Shown here piece after piece: positions 6,587 through 16,200 of a DNA stretch of 23,319 nucleotides (position 1 is its first letter; each line of letters starts with the position of its first letter). Origin of the DNA: Mycobacteroides abscessus ATCC 19977 (GTDB lineage Bacteria; Actinomycetota; Actinomycetes; Mycobacteriales; Mycobacteriaceae). The notes under the pieces are model-generated. The model saw only the letters and a list, made by a program, of their open reading frames with translations, was not told the origin of the DNA and made no database searches. Both the position numbers and the translations under genes were made by a program. Where the stretch lies: the NCBI RefSeq assembly GCF_000069185.1, contig NC_010394.1:1-23319 (forward strand). The letters are read 5' to 3'.

Positions 6587-7935
6587 CTGCCCGGTTCGAT
6601 GTGATCGTGATCGGCGCCGGCATGGCCGGAATCGCTGCGGCCAACAAGTGCGGAGCCCAGGGCTGGCGCGTGGCGATCGTGGATTCGTTGCCATACGGCG
6701 GCACCTGCGCGTTGCGTGGATGCGACCCGAAGAAGATCTTGCGTCGTGGTGCCGAAATCATCGACGCGTCCCGCTTGATGCGCGGCAAGGGGATCGACGA
6801 AGGCCAGATCCGCATCAACTGGACTGATCTGATGCGCCACAAACGGGGCTTCACCGATCCCGCACCAGCGAACATGGAAAACGACCTGCGCCGCCACGGC
6901 GTCCAGACACTGCATGGTCAGGCCCGGTTCGTCGATGCCCATCAGATCAGCGTCGGAGACGACGTCCATCACACAGAGCGGTTCTTGGTGGCGACCGGAG
7001 CGCGACCCCGGCCGCTGCAGTTCGACGGTCACGAACACCTCATCGACAGCACCCAGTTCCTCGATCTGGAGGACTTGCCACCGCGAATCGTGTTCGTGGG
7101 CGGCGGATACATTTCCTTCGAGTTCGCCCACATCGCCGCCCGCGCGGGTAGCCACCCGATCATCCTCGATCACGGTCCGCGCCCACTCAAGGGATTCGAC
7201 CCCGATCTGGTCGACCTGCTGATCGGGCGCGGCGTGGCGGCCGGCGTGGACGTGCGCGCCTCTACGACGGTCACCGCCGTACGCGCGACGGCCACCGGAT
7301 ACCAGGTTCAGGTCAACCAGGACGGGACCGACGCCACCATCGATGCCGACGTGGTGGTTCACGGCGCCGGGCGACTTCCCGAGCTGGCCGACCTCGACCT
7401 CGACCGTGCCGGCATCGCATGGTCCGAGCGAGGAATCCGTGTGCAGCCGCACCTGCAGAGCACCACCCAGCCCGGTGTCTACGCCGCCGGTGACGCCGCA
7501 GACACCGCCGGCCCGCCGTTGACGCCGGTGGCCGTGATCGAAGGCAAGGTGGCCGCCTCCAACATGCTCAAGGCTGCCAGCACCGTCCCGGACTACACGG
7601 GTATCCCCTCCGCGGTGTTCACCATCCCCGAACTAGCACGCGTCGGGTTGCTCGAGGCAGAAGCACGTGACCAAGGATTGAACATCGACGTCCGCTACAG
7701 CGACGCCAGCACCTGGTATTCGAGCTACCGCATCGGAGAAGGGACCGCCGCTGCCAAGATCCTGGTCAACAAGGACGACGACCGCATCGTGGGCGCCCAC
7801 CTGCTCGGACCGGACTACACCGAACACGCCAACACCATTGCCGTGGCCATCAAGCTCGGTCTAACCACACGCCAGCTCAAGACCACCACCGCGGCCTACC
7901 CCACTTTGGGATCCGATCTCGGCTCCATGCTCTAA
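6583..7935 (+). CDS. FAD-dependent pyridine nucleotide-disulfide oxidoreductase of the mer operon
   Basis: A 450-residue flavoprotein of the glutathione/mercuric reductase superfamily. It has IGAGMAG for FAD binding (residues 10-16), a redox disulfide in GGTCALRGCDPKK (Cys42, Cys47), a GGGYISFEFAHIAARAG NAD(P)H-binding segment, a second FAD motif VYAAGDAADT and a C-terminal dimerisation domain. It lacks the C-terminal Cys-Cys of MerA, so it is not a second mercuric reductase in the classical sense. It is translationally coupled to merB, implying a role in keeping thiols reduced (for example mycothiol or another low-molecular-weight thiol) during mercury stress. The substrate cannot be read from the sequence. 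Confidence 0.85.
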   Translation: MTARFDVIVIGAGMAGIAAANKCGAQGWRVAIVDSLPYGGTCALRGCDPKKILRRGAEIIDASRLMRGKGIDEGQIRINWTDLMRHKRGFTDPAPANMENDLRRHGVQTLHGQARFVDAHQISVGDDVHHTERFLVATGARPRPLQFDGHEHLIDSTQFLDLEDLPPRIVFVGGGYISFEFAHIAARAGSHPIILDHGPRPLKGFDPDLVDLLIGRGVAAGVDVRASTTVTAVRATATGYQVQVNQDGTDATIDADVVVHGAGRLPELADLDLDRAGIAWSERGIRVQPHLQSTTQPGVYAAGDAADTAGPPLTPVAVIEGKVAASNMLKAASTVPDYTGIPSAVFTIPELARVGLLEAEARDQGLNIDVRYSDASTWYSSYRIGEGTAAAKILVNKDDDRIVGAHLLGPDYTEHANTIAVAIKLGLTTRQLKTTTAAYPTLGSDLGSML

Positions 7936-7994
7936 GGACGCCACCTCGTCGACCCCATGCCGGAACCGAAGACAACGCGCAATACCTCAGTGCA

Positions 7995-8124
7995 GTCTCG
8001 ATTCTAGAGAAACGAGACGGCCCTACGTGGTCCACGCTGCGGTGGGATAACGCCAGGTCGCGGCGTCTCCTTTCTTGTCTCACACGGCGTGTCTCACATC
8101 CTCGATGTCGGAGGGCAATGAGAC
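7995..8124. other. res-like recombination region of the right resolvase
   Basis: Six GTCTC/GAGAC half-sites occur in 130 bp directly before the resolvase start: an imperfect 24-bp dyad GTCTCG...CGAGAC (7995-8018, 20 of 24 positions symmetric), direct copies at 8065, 8077 and 8091, and an inverted partner at 8120-8124. The 24-bp dyad resembles a crossover subsite I, and the 34-bp 8091-8124 pair resembles accessory subsite II of Tn3-type res. GTGTGACA at the start codon may be a degenerate seventh copy. No gene is seen between 7936 and 8133. Confidence 0.55.
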
Positions 8125-8133
8125 GGTAGCGGT

Positions 8134-8718
8134 GTGACAGCGATTCTCGGGTACGCGCGGGTCAGCACGCTGGGTCAGGACCTCGATGCGCAGCTCGCCG
8201 CGCTCGCCGCCCAAGGCGTCGAATCCGGCCGAATTTTTACCGACAAGCTGTCGGGTACGGTGAACACCGTTCGGCCGGGCCTGGCGGCCCTGCTGCATTA
8301 CGCCCGCGAGGGCGACACTGTGGTGGTCACCGCCATCGATCGGCTGGGTCGATCCGTCGCGGAAGTAACCCGCACCATCGCGGATTTGGGTGAGCGCCGA
8401 ATTCTGTTGCGCGCCTTACGTGAAAGTGTGGACACCGGCACACCAACAGGGCGTGCGGTGGCCACCATCATGGCGACGCTGGCTGAGCTCGAACTCGAAC
8501 TGGGGCGTGAGCGCCGCGCCGCCTCGCGCGACTCCCGGCGAGCCCGCCAACTGCCGGCTACCAAGCCGGCCAAACTGACCCCTGAACGTCAAGAACAGCT
8601 GCGCCGCCTCGCCGGCACGGGCGAACCCGTACCCGAACTTGCCCAAGCGTTCGGAATCAGCCGGGCGACGGCCTACCGCTACCTGGCCAAACTCAGTTCC
8701 CAGTCAGGAGTCGCGTGA
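8134..8718 (+). CDS. Serine resolvase/invertase family site-specific recombinase
   Basis: A 194-residue resolvase-type serine recombinase. The catalytic domain has LGYARVST with nucleophile Ser11, AIDRLGRS, and the E-helix region ATLAELELELGRERR. The C-terminal helix-turn-helix (VPELAQAFGISRATAYRYL) is intact, unlike that of the left resolvase. The start is GTG 8134, at the edge of the GTCTC array, so the enzyme probably autoregulates by binding its own res site. The stop is in tandem (TGATGA) and overlaps an ATG in another frame. It is probably the resolvase of the element that brought the mer genes; no transposase is present in the window. Confidence 0.9.
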   Translation: MTAILGYARVSTLGQDLDAQLAALAAQGVESGRIFTDKLSGTVNTVRPGLAALLHYAREGDTVVVTAIDRLGRSVAEVTRTIADLGERRILLRALRESVDTGTPTGRAVATIMATLAELELELGRERRAASRDSRRARQLPATKPAKLTPERQEQLRRLAGTGEPVPELAQAFGISRATAYRYLAKLSSQSGVA

Positions 8719-8775
8719 TGACCGCCGACGATTTGCACCCCTCCACTCACCTGCGGGCCGCAGCGTGGGTCCCCG

Positions 8776-9366
8776 ATGACGTCGAAGATCGGGCCGTGGG
8801 AAGAAGCCATCACCCTGGCCGCCGACTGGATTTGGGAACGCAGTCGCGAGGAGGATCTAGCGCCGCTGCTGGTGAGCAACGCGCAGAACGCGGCGAGCTT
8901 TGGTTATGCCGACCTCGACGAGATCATCCGAGCGGGGGGTCACGCCACACCGCAGAGCCGTAGCCGACCCGATCGCGGTCCGGTACTGACGTTCGTGCCA
9001 GACGAACGGTCGTTGCACTTCGCGATGGGCTTGGCTCGGGGCTATTCGCTTGCTGTCGTCGAGGGCTCCACGTCCTTAGCCGAATGGGCTGCTGGCGCGG
9101 CCGCAATCAACCTGCTGACCGGACAGGTCACAACGTCCCAAGTCGACGATGATGTCCGCAAAGACCTTGACTCCGTCATCTTCTACGGCGGTCGTAACGG
9201 CTGGACAGGGGCAGATGAAAAGGCGCAGGTGCGACGGTTTCTGAGCGATCACATCGGCGGCGGCCGACTGACTCCCGATCAGGCCGCTGCGTATGCCTTG
9301 TCGTCGCAGTCGGTGTCCGACCGCGGAGCCAAGCGCCTGCGCGAGCTGCTCAGCCGCAATCGGTGA
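8776..9366 (+). CDS. Hypothetical protein (196 aa)
   Basis: I do not recognise this protein. It appears soluble and mostly helical, beginning MTSKIGPWEEAITLAADWIW, with an Ala-rich middle (LAEWAAGAAAINLLTG) and a C-terminal half rich in charged helices (DQAAAYALSSQSVSDRGAKRL). No membrane segment or signal peptide is seen. In-frame stops at 8716 and 8719 mean translation cannot begin earlier than the ATG at 8776. No strong ribosome site precedes it. It follows the resolvase in the same direction and may be element cargo or the first backbone gene after the island. An AT-rich patch (about 9373-9413) lies just after its end. Confidence 0.6.
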   Translation: MTSKIGPWEEAITLAADWIWERSREEDLAPLLVSNAQNAASFGYADLDEIIRAGGHATPQSRSRPDRGPVLTFVPDERSLHFAMGLARGYSLAVVEGSTSLAEWAAGAAAINLLTGQVTTSQVDDDVRKDLDSVIFYGGRNGWTGADEKAQVRRFLSDHIGGGRLTPDQAAAYALSSQSVSDRGAKRLRELLSRNR

Positions 9367-9520
9367 TCACCATGCTTAAGTGCGTCTAAAACCGTCATTT
9401 TATACACACACCACGTGACGTTCGCTGAATTGCTCGATGTTGCCTATAGGCGACATGAGCTGCGGAAACTCGCGGGTTTGAATGTGGCTGTGGCTGTGGC
9501 TGGATGTCTGTCGATCGCGA

Positions 9521-9526
9521 TACGGT
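9521..9526 (+). promoter_or_regulatory. -10 box for a leaderless transcript of the 9533 gene
   Basis: TACGGT fits the mycobacterial SigA -10 consensus TANNNT. Its last base is seven positions before the ATG at 9533, so the transcript probably begins at or beside the start codon. No ribosome site is present, which agrees with leaderless translation. A TGTGGC triplet repeat (about 9484-9502) occupies the -35 region. Inference from spacing only. Confidence 0.45.
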
Positions 9527-9532
9527 CGTTTC

Positions 9533-10060
9533 ATGACGATGGGGTATCGGCGGCCCCACCGCACCGGGGTGGCCGTCGCAGCGACCGCGCTAGTGATCGC
9601 CGCTGGTGCAGCGGTGACCAGCGGCCTGGCGCTGGTGCGCCCCATCGCCCCGGCTCAGCACACGGTCAACGTGGTTGCACCCCCGCCAGCCGCTCACAGC
9701 AGCAGCGAGACGCAAGCCGCGAAGGCTACGGCATGTGCTGCGTGGGATCGGGCCGCACGGTCGACGGCGTTGGCGAGCAAGTCCAGCGCCGAGGCGCTGG
9801 AGCAGAGCTGGACAAGCCCAAAGAGTCTCGCCGCATTGGCCACGGAGAAACGCACTGGTGTGGCTGCGGTCTCGTATCTGCGTACGCAGCTGTCTGACGC
9901 CACACCAGCTTCAACGGCGATACCGCTGCATGAGTGGATGTCGGCCAACATCGACATGCTCCACGCGCTGAACATGCGGCATTGGGACGACGCCGATCGC
10001 CAACTAAAACGCGGCAACGATCTGACGGATGTCCTCACGTCTGAGTGCGGGTTGCGCTGA
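9533..10060 (+). CDS. Putative secreted or membrane-anchored protein upstream of the EspK-like gene
   Basis: A 175-residue protein with a positively charged N-terminus (GYRRPHRTG) followed by one hydrophobic segment (about residues 11-35, VAVAATALVIAAGAAVTSGLAL). This is a signal anchor or uncleaved signal peptide; no lipobox cysteine is evident. The rest is a hydrophilic, helical extracytoplasmic domain with two cysteines, one in ATACAAWDRA and one in the last residues (TSECGLR), which could pair. ATG 9533 is chosen from the leaderless -10 box. The stop overlaps the EspK-like start as TGATG, so the two are coupled. Family not recognised, though the layout is familiar from mycobacterial ESX-associated loci. 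Confidence 0.65.
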   Translation: MTMGYRRPHRTGVAVAATALVIAAGAAVTSGLALVRPIAPAQHTVNVVAPPPAAHSSSETQAAKATACAAWDRAARSTALASKSSAEALEQSWTSPKSLAALATEKRTGVAAVSYLRTQLSDATPASTAIPLHEWMSANIDMLHALNMRHWDDADRQLKRGNDLTDVLTSECGLR

Positions 10061-12504
10061 TGGCGGCCGTCGGGAGTTCTGCCGGTTCGTATGGGCGGCT
10101 GATCGTCACACCGGACATGGAACCGCCCGACGCCTCGCACTGGGACGCCCAGGAGCAGGCCTACCGGGCCAGCGCGACGGCATGGGACGGCATCCACCAG
10201 AAGATCGTCACCGACAACGCAGCGTTCCGAGATGCCGCTGACTCTCGGGGCTTCGACGAGGCGCACCGGGCGGGTGCGGTGTTGGCCGAGGAGGCCAAGA
10301 CGATCGCCGAGTGGCACGACAAAGTGGCCAACAAGTGCGCCGACATCGCCACCGTGTTGCGTGACACGCGCGCCGGTCAGGAGCAGCTGATCCGCGAGGC
10401 CGATCCCAAGATCGCCGCCGCGAAGCTGCCCGGCGAAGCCGAAGCGCTCGTAGCTCAGTATCACGGCATGGCCAGGTATCAGACCGAGGCAGGCGTTACG
10501 GCCGCGATGGCCGCGCACACCTCGTTCAAGAAGAGCAGCGAAAACGTCAGAGCGCTAGACCTTTTGACCAAGTGGGGCGATGTACCCGCTGCACCTCCCG
10601 CGCAGCCCCTCGACAACCCATCGCCCGGTATCGAACAGGACGAAGACCCTCGCCGCTATACCGAGAAGCCGAAAGCCGGGGCCGACGCACCCGAGCCTGT
10701 GGCAGACGCACCAACAGACAAAGCCGGTACCTCCGTCACGCAACCGGGGGTGTCCCCTGGCGCCGACGCGGGGACGGGCAAAGCGGATGTTGGCGATGAG
10801 GGACTCGCGACGTCGAGTCCGGTCACTCAGCCGGGGATGACTCCTGCGCCGCGGCCGGCGGCGGCGTCGCCGCTCGGCGGCGGTGCGCCGTCGATGAGCG
10901 GATTGGGCAGTGGTGGCGGTGGGATGGGTTCCGGTGGCGGGATTCCGAAGATGCCCGGCGGTCTGGGAAGCGGCGGCATGCCGGGGACGGGCTCTAATCC
11001 TCTGAGCGGCGTAGGCCAAATGCCCGGCGCGGGAAGCGGATTGCCGAATGCTGGTGGCCTCCCTACGGCATCGAACGCGGGGGGCGCGTCGCCGTTGTCG
11101 GCATTCAATCAGGGAGCAGCAGCGACGGCGGGCATGGGCGGCGGGATACCACCTGCGCCGCCGCCGGCACCGGCGAGCCCGTCGCCGGCTCCGTCGGCCG
11201 GTGGGCATGCGGCACCGGCCGCAGCCGCCCCCGGCGGGGGTGTGTCGCCGGCCGCGGCGCAGCCCGGTGTGGTGGCCCCCGCCGCCCCTGCCTCCGCACC
11301 TACCGGTGTAGGTGTGGGGGCCGGTGGGGGTGCGCCGATGATGCTGCCGCCCGGTTCGATGGGACCGCCAGCCGCAGCCATTCCACCCCCTGCGGCGACC
11401 GTGCCCGCGGGCACGGTCGGTTCGACGAACACAGCCCCGGCGGCGCCCACGTCGGCCGCAGCGGGCGCGGCCGCCGGCCCGACACTGATCCCGGCCAGCG
11501 TGGTCGCTGCGGGCCAGACCGCGGCCGCCCAGGAGCGCCGCGAGTCCGCCGACGCCGCGGCGGCCAGGGAGTTGGTCTCGAAGCTTCAGCACGCCGCTTA
11601 CCTGGCGGGCAGCCCCATGACGGGGTGGGCGGTCGGGGTGTTCCGCTCCCCGAGCGGCACCGAGATCGTGATCACCACCAACGACGGAGCCGGTTACATC
11701 CCGGCGGGCGTGTTCGTTCCGCGCTCCGTGCGGGTGTTGGCCACAGATCCTCTGGTAGACAACGACTTCCGGCAGTTGTGGTTCGGTTGGGCCGATCCCG
11801 CCCAGATCCTCGTCGAGTACGCCCAGCTGCGCGCCCAGTGGGGCTGGCGACTGGTCGCCGCTGCGAGCACGCTCCCGACGCCCGCACTGAGGGACGCGGG
11901 GGTCGAGCATCCGCCTGCATGCACACGGGAAACCAACCCGCTGCTGCAGCCCGGTGTCCAGGTACCCGCCCCGGTGCTCGACGACATGCACGCGCATCGG
12001 CTGGCGCTGCTGTGGCCCGAGATGTACCCGCGGCTGCTGCGCATCATGGACGCCGACCCGATTTATCAGGACCGGATCGTCTCCGCGGTGACCGCGGCGC
12101 TGATCCGTGCGGCAACGTCGCAGGCCCAGCCTGTCGATATTCCCGACGCGGTGCGCCACATCTGGGAGATTCGCGGCGGTGACCGCGAGCCCACCACGCA
12201 GCAATGGGCTAAGTACAACGCGGAAGCCCAGATCTTCAACGGCACCACTGCCATGACCCGGCCCGCGTTCATGACCGGCGGGGCCGGCCATCCCCGCGAT
12301 TACAGCGAAGATCTGGCTGTCTACCGGGCGCACTGGCTGGTTGCGCGTACCGCCGAACACATCGGCGGCTGGGCGGCCCGTCCGCTGCCGCTACCCGACA
12401 TGTGTTATGGCGCAGTTCTTTCCGGCGATACTGAGTTGTCCGACATGATCGTCAGGGCCTTGGTGAGCGTCGAAGAGGACCTCCACTACGAGGCTCCTCG
12501 GTGA
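10060..12504 (+). CDS. EspK-like ESX (type VII) secretion-associated protein
   Basis: An 814-residue, three-part protein. Residues 1 to about 175 are a helical N-terminal domain starting GSSAGSYGRLIVTPDMEPPD. Residues 177-490 are a long low-complexity linker rich in Pro, Ala and Gly. From about 490 to the end is a folded domain containing GWAVGVFRSPSGTEIVITTN, GYIPAGVFVPRSVRVLA and LVEYAQLRAQWGWRLVAAAS. The order and the C-terminal motifs match M. tuberculosis EspK, an ESX-1-associated protein thought to chaperone a substrate; the C-terminal region corresponds to the domains I recall as DUF5632/DUF5631. ATG 10060 overlaps the previous stop; a GTG at 10045 would overlap that gene further. Family call is good; function on a plasmid is inferred. 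Confidence 0.75.
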   Translation: MAAVGSSAGSYGRLIVTPDMEPPDASHWDAQEQAYRASATAWDGIHQKIVTDNAAFRDAADSRGFDEAHRAGAVLAEEAKTIAEWHDKVANKCADIATVLRDTRAGQEQLIREADPKIAAAKLPGEAEALVAQYHGMARYQTEAGVTAAMAAHTSFKKSSENVRALDLLTKWGDVPAAPPAQPLDNPSPGIEQDEDPRRYTEKPKAGADAPEPVADAPTDKAGTSVTQPGVSPGADAGTGKADVGDEGLATSSPVTQPGMTPAPRPAAASPLGGGAPSMSGLGSGGGGMGSGGGIPKMPGGLGSGGMPGTGSNPLSGVGQMPGAGSGLPNAGGLPTASNAGGASPLSAFNQGAAATAGMGGGIPPAPPPAPASPSPAPSAGGHAAPAAAAPGGGVSPAAAQPGVVAPAAPASAPTGVGVGAGGGAPMMLPPGSMGPPAAAIPPPAATVPAGTVGSTNTAPAAPTSAAAGAAAGPTLIPASVVAAGQTAAAQERRESADAAAARELVSKLQHAAYLAGSPMTGWAVGVFRSPSGTEIVITTNDGAGYIPAGVFVPRSVRVLATDPLVDNDFRQLWFGWADPAQILVEYAQLRAQWGWRLVAAASTLPTPALRDAGVEHPPACTRETNPLLQPGVQVPAPVLDDMHAHRLALLWPEMYPRLLRIMDADPIYQDRIVSAVTAALIRAATSQAQPVDIPDAVRHIWEIRGGDREPTTQQWAKYNAEAQIFNGTTAMTRPAFMTGGAGHPRDYSEDLAVYRAHWLVARTAEHIGGWAARPLPLPDMCYGAVLSGDTELSDMIVRALVSVEEDLHYEAPR

Positions 12505-13262
12505 CCACACCGGAGGGCGCGGACGGCGCAGCCTGGAGGGTCGAGCTGGAACGCTGGCACGCCGAGTTGGCCAACACCATCTACCAAGCCTCCCTGTGGG
12601 CGCGGGAGTTCCACGTGCGTACCGGGGATCGACTCCGGGGCGATAGCTCGGCACCACCGAGCTATCCGCTGCTCGGGTACGCCGAACGGCTGGAGACGAT
12701 CGGCGCAACGCTGAAGATGGTGTGCGCGAACGCATCTTTGAACCCTCCGATACCGAGGTGGGATCGCGCGACGCTGAGCGCACCGTCGCCGATCCGGGTA
12801 CCGGGCCGCGACCCCGATTGGCGAGACGCCGACTACTTCGAGGGCGGCCGATATCTTCTCCTCATCCGCCCAAGCGCTCCGACTTCCGATATTGTTACCG
12901 CGCAACAGCATTGGCGCACTGCACTCGGATTCGCCGCACCGTCGGTGCTCGAAAGCCATCTGGGGATACCGCAGCTCGCCGTGTACGCGGAGCAGGCGCA
13001 GGGACTGTTCGACATCGCCCATGACACGATTCGTGCGGCTTTCCGGGACAGCGTGGCCGCCACCTACGGCCGGATATGGGCGACGTGGCCCACTTCGGAA
13101 GACAGCGAGCGGCCTCTGCTGATGTGGTTGAGAGAGCTTGCGCAGTTCGGCTGTCCGGTCGACGAATGCGAAGCGGTTCTCCGCGATATCGAGGCGGTCG
13201 ATCCTCAGGCCGTGGCGCGCTGCCGCGAGGCCGGCGCATGGTGGCGACTGGACGCAGGCTGA
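12501..13262 (+). CDS. Hypothetical protein coupled to the EspK-like gene
   Basis: A 253-residue protein I do not recognise. It is soluble, Trp- and Arg-rich, with many helices: an N-terminal helix with WRVELERWHAELANTIYQAS, a middle with RVPGRDPDWRDADYFEGGR, and a C-terminal half resembling helical repeats (YAEQAQGLFDIAHDTIRAAF; MWLRELAQFGCPVDECEAVL). No signal peptide or membrane helix is seen. The GTG start overlaps the EspK-like stop by four bases (GTGA), so its amount is tied to that protein and it may be a partner or chaperone. Its end converges on the traA end with 11 bp between them. Confidence 0.7.
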   Translation: MTTPEGADGAAWRVELERWHAELANTIYQASLWAREFHVRTGDRLRGDSSAPPSYPLLGYAERLETIGATLKMVCANASLNPPIPRWDRATLSAPSPIRVPGRDPDWRDADYFEGGRYLLLIRPSAPTSDIVTAQQHWRTALGFAAPSVLESHLGIPQLAVYAEQAQGLFDIAHDTIRAAFRDSVAATYGRIWATWPTSEDSERPLLMWLRELAQFGCPVDECEAVLRDIEAVDPQAVARCREAGAWWRLDAG

Positions 13263-13273
13263 CCGCCGCCGCC

Positions 13274-16200
13274 TCAGTCGAGTTCGAGGCCGTATCCCTG
13301 GTCTCTGGTTCGTTCTCGTCCACGGTCGCGGTGGGGTGGGTTGAGGATGCGCCAGCTGCGATCGGCGGCGGCGCGGTGACTGTCCGCGAGTGCCGCTAGT
13401 GCGGGGTCGGCGACATCCGGTGTGGGGCGGGCGTTTTCAGACCAGGGTAGGGCGAGTCCGTCGAGGAGCCGGCGGCCGGGGCCGGGCTCGCCGCTGTCGA
13501 TGAGCAGGAGCCGGCCGCGGGCGGGGACCAGGGCGGTGGCCACCGCCGCGAGATGCGCCGGGTCGGCGGCCGCGGCGTCCTCGACGACGACGACCTCCCT
13601 CGGCGATGGGGGATGGGCGGTCAGGCGTTCGGCGAACTGGTCGAGGCGACGTTGGTCGGGACGGGAGGGTGCGGCGGCGATCTGGACGTAGCGCCGGTCG
13701 GTGCCGGCGGCGGCCTGGCGCACGGTGTCGGCGAGGTCGGGGGTGTAGCGGTCGGCGGCCAGTGTGGTCACGACGTAGGGAGCCGAGAGCGCCACGGCCA
13801 CCGGGTCGCTGCGCTGCTGCGAGGAGGGCAGGGGGGTGCCGTAGCGGTGGGTGGCGGCCAGGACCTCGACGAGCGCCCGGTCCGAGGCGTGCGCGCTGCG
13901 GTCGTGGGCGGCGTGGCGGTCGATGCGGTGCTCGCGGCGCAGCCGCGCGGTCACGGTGCGGTGGTGGCGGCGCAGGTCGGCCACCTGGTCGGGAAGTCGG
14001 TCCTCGTCGGCCGCGGCGGCGGTGATGGTGGCGGCGCGGTCGTCGCGGCCCAGGACGCTGCGCAGTGCGGTCGCGGCCTGCGCCGGGGTGCCGCGGCGTG
14101 CGGTGTGGACACCCGTGGCGATGGGGTCGGCGTGTTCGTGGTCGGCTTCCCCGGCTCGGGTGTCGTAGAGGCGCACGGTGTTGGTGTGCCGGCCGCGGGT
14201 CAGACCGACGTAGGCGATCGAGCGGGTCGCGGCCTCGGCCGAGAGCAGGGTGTGGCAGGTGTCGGCGGTGACGCCCTGGGCGGCGTGCACGGTCACCGCG
14301 TACCCCAGATGGGTGTACTGGCGCAGGTAGTCCCCGGATAGGACCGCGACCGCCCTGTCGTCGAGACGCCGCGCCGCGATCCGCCCCGCGTCGGGGTCGA
14401 CGGCGAGGACCTCCCAGCGTTGGCCGTTGCGAATCGGATCGGCGTCGGCACCACGGTCGGTGCGGGTGGGGATGTCGGTGGTGTTCTGGCGGGTGATCAC
14501 CACGTCGCCGGCCGCGACGCGGTGCCCGCGCGCGGCGGCCACGGTGGGCGCATCGTCGCTGATCCGTTCGGAGTGGATGCGGATGTTGAGGGCATCGGCC
14601 ATCTCCCACCGATCGGCGATGAGCAGACCGTCACGGCCGGCGGCGACGTCGGCCGTCCAGGCCGCTACGGCGTCATCGGCCATGGTGACCTGATCCCCGA
14701 TGTGCAGCCGATCGTGGCGGCGGTACCAGCCCACCGCGCGGCGCAACGCCGCCGGCCCACCGTCGCGGACCGCCAGTGAGGCGTTGCGCTCGTCGTGGTC
14801 GTGCATCCGCCACACCTGCGACAGGCGTTGCGCCCACGGCAGATCGGTGACCAGTTGGGCGAAGGTGCCGCCGCGTTGCGCGACCGGTGCGAGCTGGTGC
14901 TCGTCACCGACCAACACGACCTTCGTTCCGGCGGCGGTGGCCCTCTCCAGCAACCGGCGCAGGTGTTGGGTGCCGACCATGCCGGCCTCGTCGACGACGA
15001 CCACGGTGTCGGCGTCGAGGACCTCTTGGCCGCGCTCGAGGCGGCCCAACAACGCGTCCAGGGTGGCCCCGTGATCGCCCGCCTGCTCGCGCACCGCCAC
15101 GTCGACCGCACGCCCGGTGGGAGCGGCCACCAGAACGCGTTTCCCGGCGTCGTGTGCGGCGGCGCGCAGCGCTCGCAGTGAGTGGGTTTTTCCGGCCCCT
15201 GCGGGGGCGCTGAGGGGCTGTACGAGCCGTTCTGAGGTCGCGATGGCTGTGACGGCGCGGGCCTGATCCGGCGACAGCCCAGCGGTGTCCACAGACGGCA
15301 GAACCGCGGCGCTGTGGCGGCGGCCCATCACCTCGATGATGGCGCGTTCTTCGGCGACCAGATCGGCGGCGGTGTAGCGGATCGACCCCTCCCGTTGGTG
15401 GGCGGCCCGCTCGTCTCCGATGCGCAGTGCCACACCATCGGCGAGGCGCTCGATGACCTCTCGTGGCGACGGTCCATCGGCGTCGTCGACCGGCATCCGC
15501 GCGCCGATCGCCTCGATGAGATCCGCGCGTGTGAACGCCGCCTTTCTCAGGCCGTGCGACACCGCGCGACGCACCACCTCCGCGTAGTCCACACCGGCAG
15601 CCCGACGCGCATCTCGCGCAGCCTGCTGGACGGTCTCGTCGACCCGAAATGTGCGGGTGTCATCGGCCCATGCGACACGCAGCGACGCCCATGCGACACC
15701 TTCGGGTTTCCGTGGCCGTGTGGCCTTCTGCGCGGTCGCCAGCTGCGCAGCCGAAAGCTCGTCGCACTCCACCCGCAGATGCCCGCTGGCCCACTCGCGC
15801 AGCTGTGTGGAGCGTGTCGACCACGACCGCAGATCCCCGCGATCGGCCCCGGCGATGTCGGCCATCCCGGTGTGCGGATCGACGTCGTTCCACTCCACGC
15901 CGATCGAACGCGTCAGCTCCCGCCGCAGTGTGGCCTGATAGATGATCCCGGCGGCCTTCGCTTCGTGATAGAGACTCGTGCCGTCCAGAGACACCAGCCG
16001 CCCATCCGCGCGGGCCTGCCGGTTCGGGACCAACACGTGGGTGTGCAGATGCGGGTCCCCGGCCCGCGAGGTTTCGTGCTGAAAACCCGCCGCCACGATC
16101 CCCGGCAACCGCACCAGATCCTTCTCACCCGTGCGCGGATTGTGCACACGGGTGTAGCCCCCGTGTTCGGCCAGATACTCCATCGCCTCGGTGATCGCGA

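Noticed and set aside
9484..9502. TGTGGC tandem triplet as a microsatellite of interest
   Set aside because: Only three short units; likely chance in a promoter region of GC-rich DNA.
10555..12360. 601-codon open frame on the minus strand
   Set aside because: It is antisense to the Pro/Ala/Gly-rich EspK-like gene, whose composition keeps the opposite strand open. Its translation is Arg/His-rich with no domain.
13437..14609. 390-codon Arg/Pro-rich frame inside traA
   Set aside because: Out-of-frame shadow of the helicase region; composition typical of GC-rich third-position bias.
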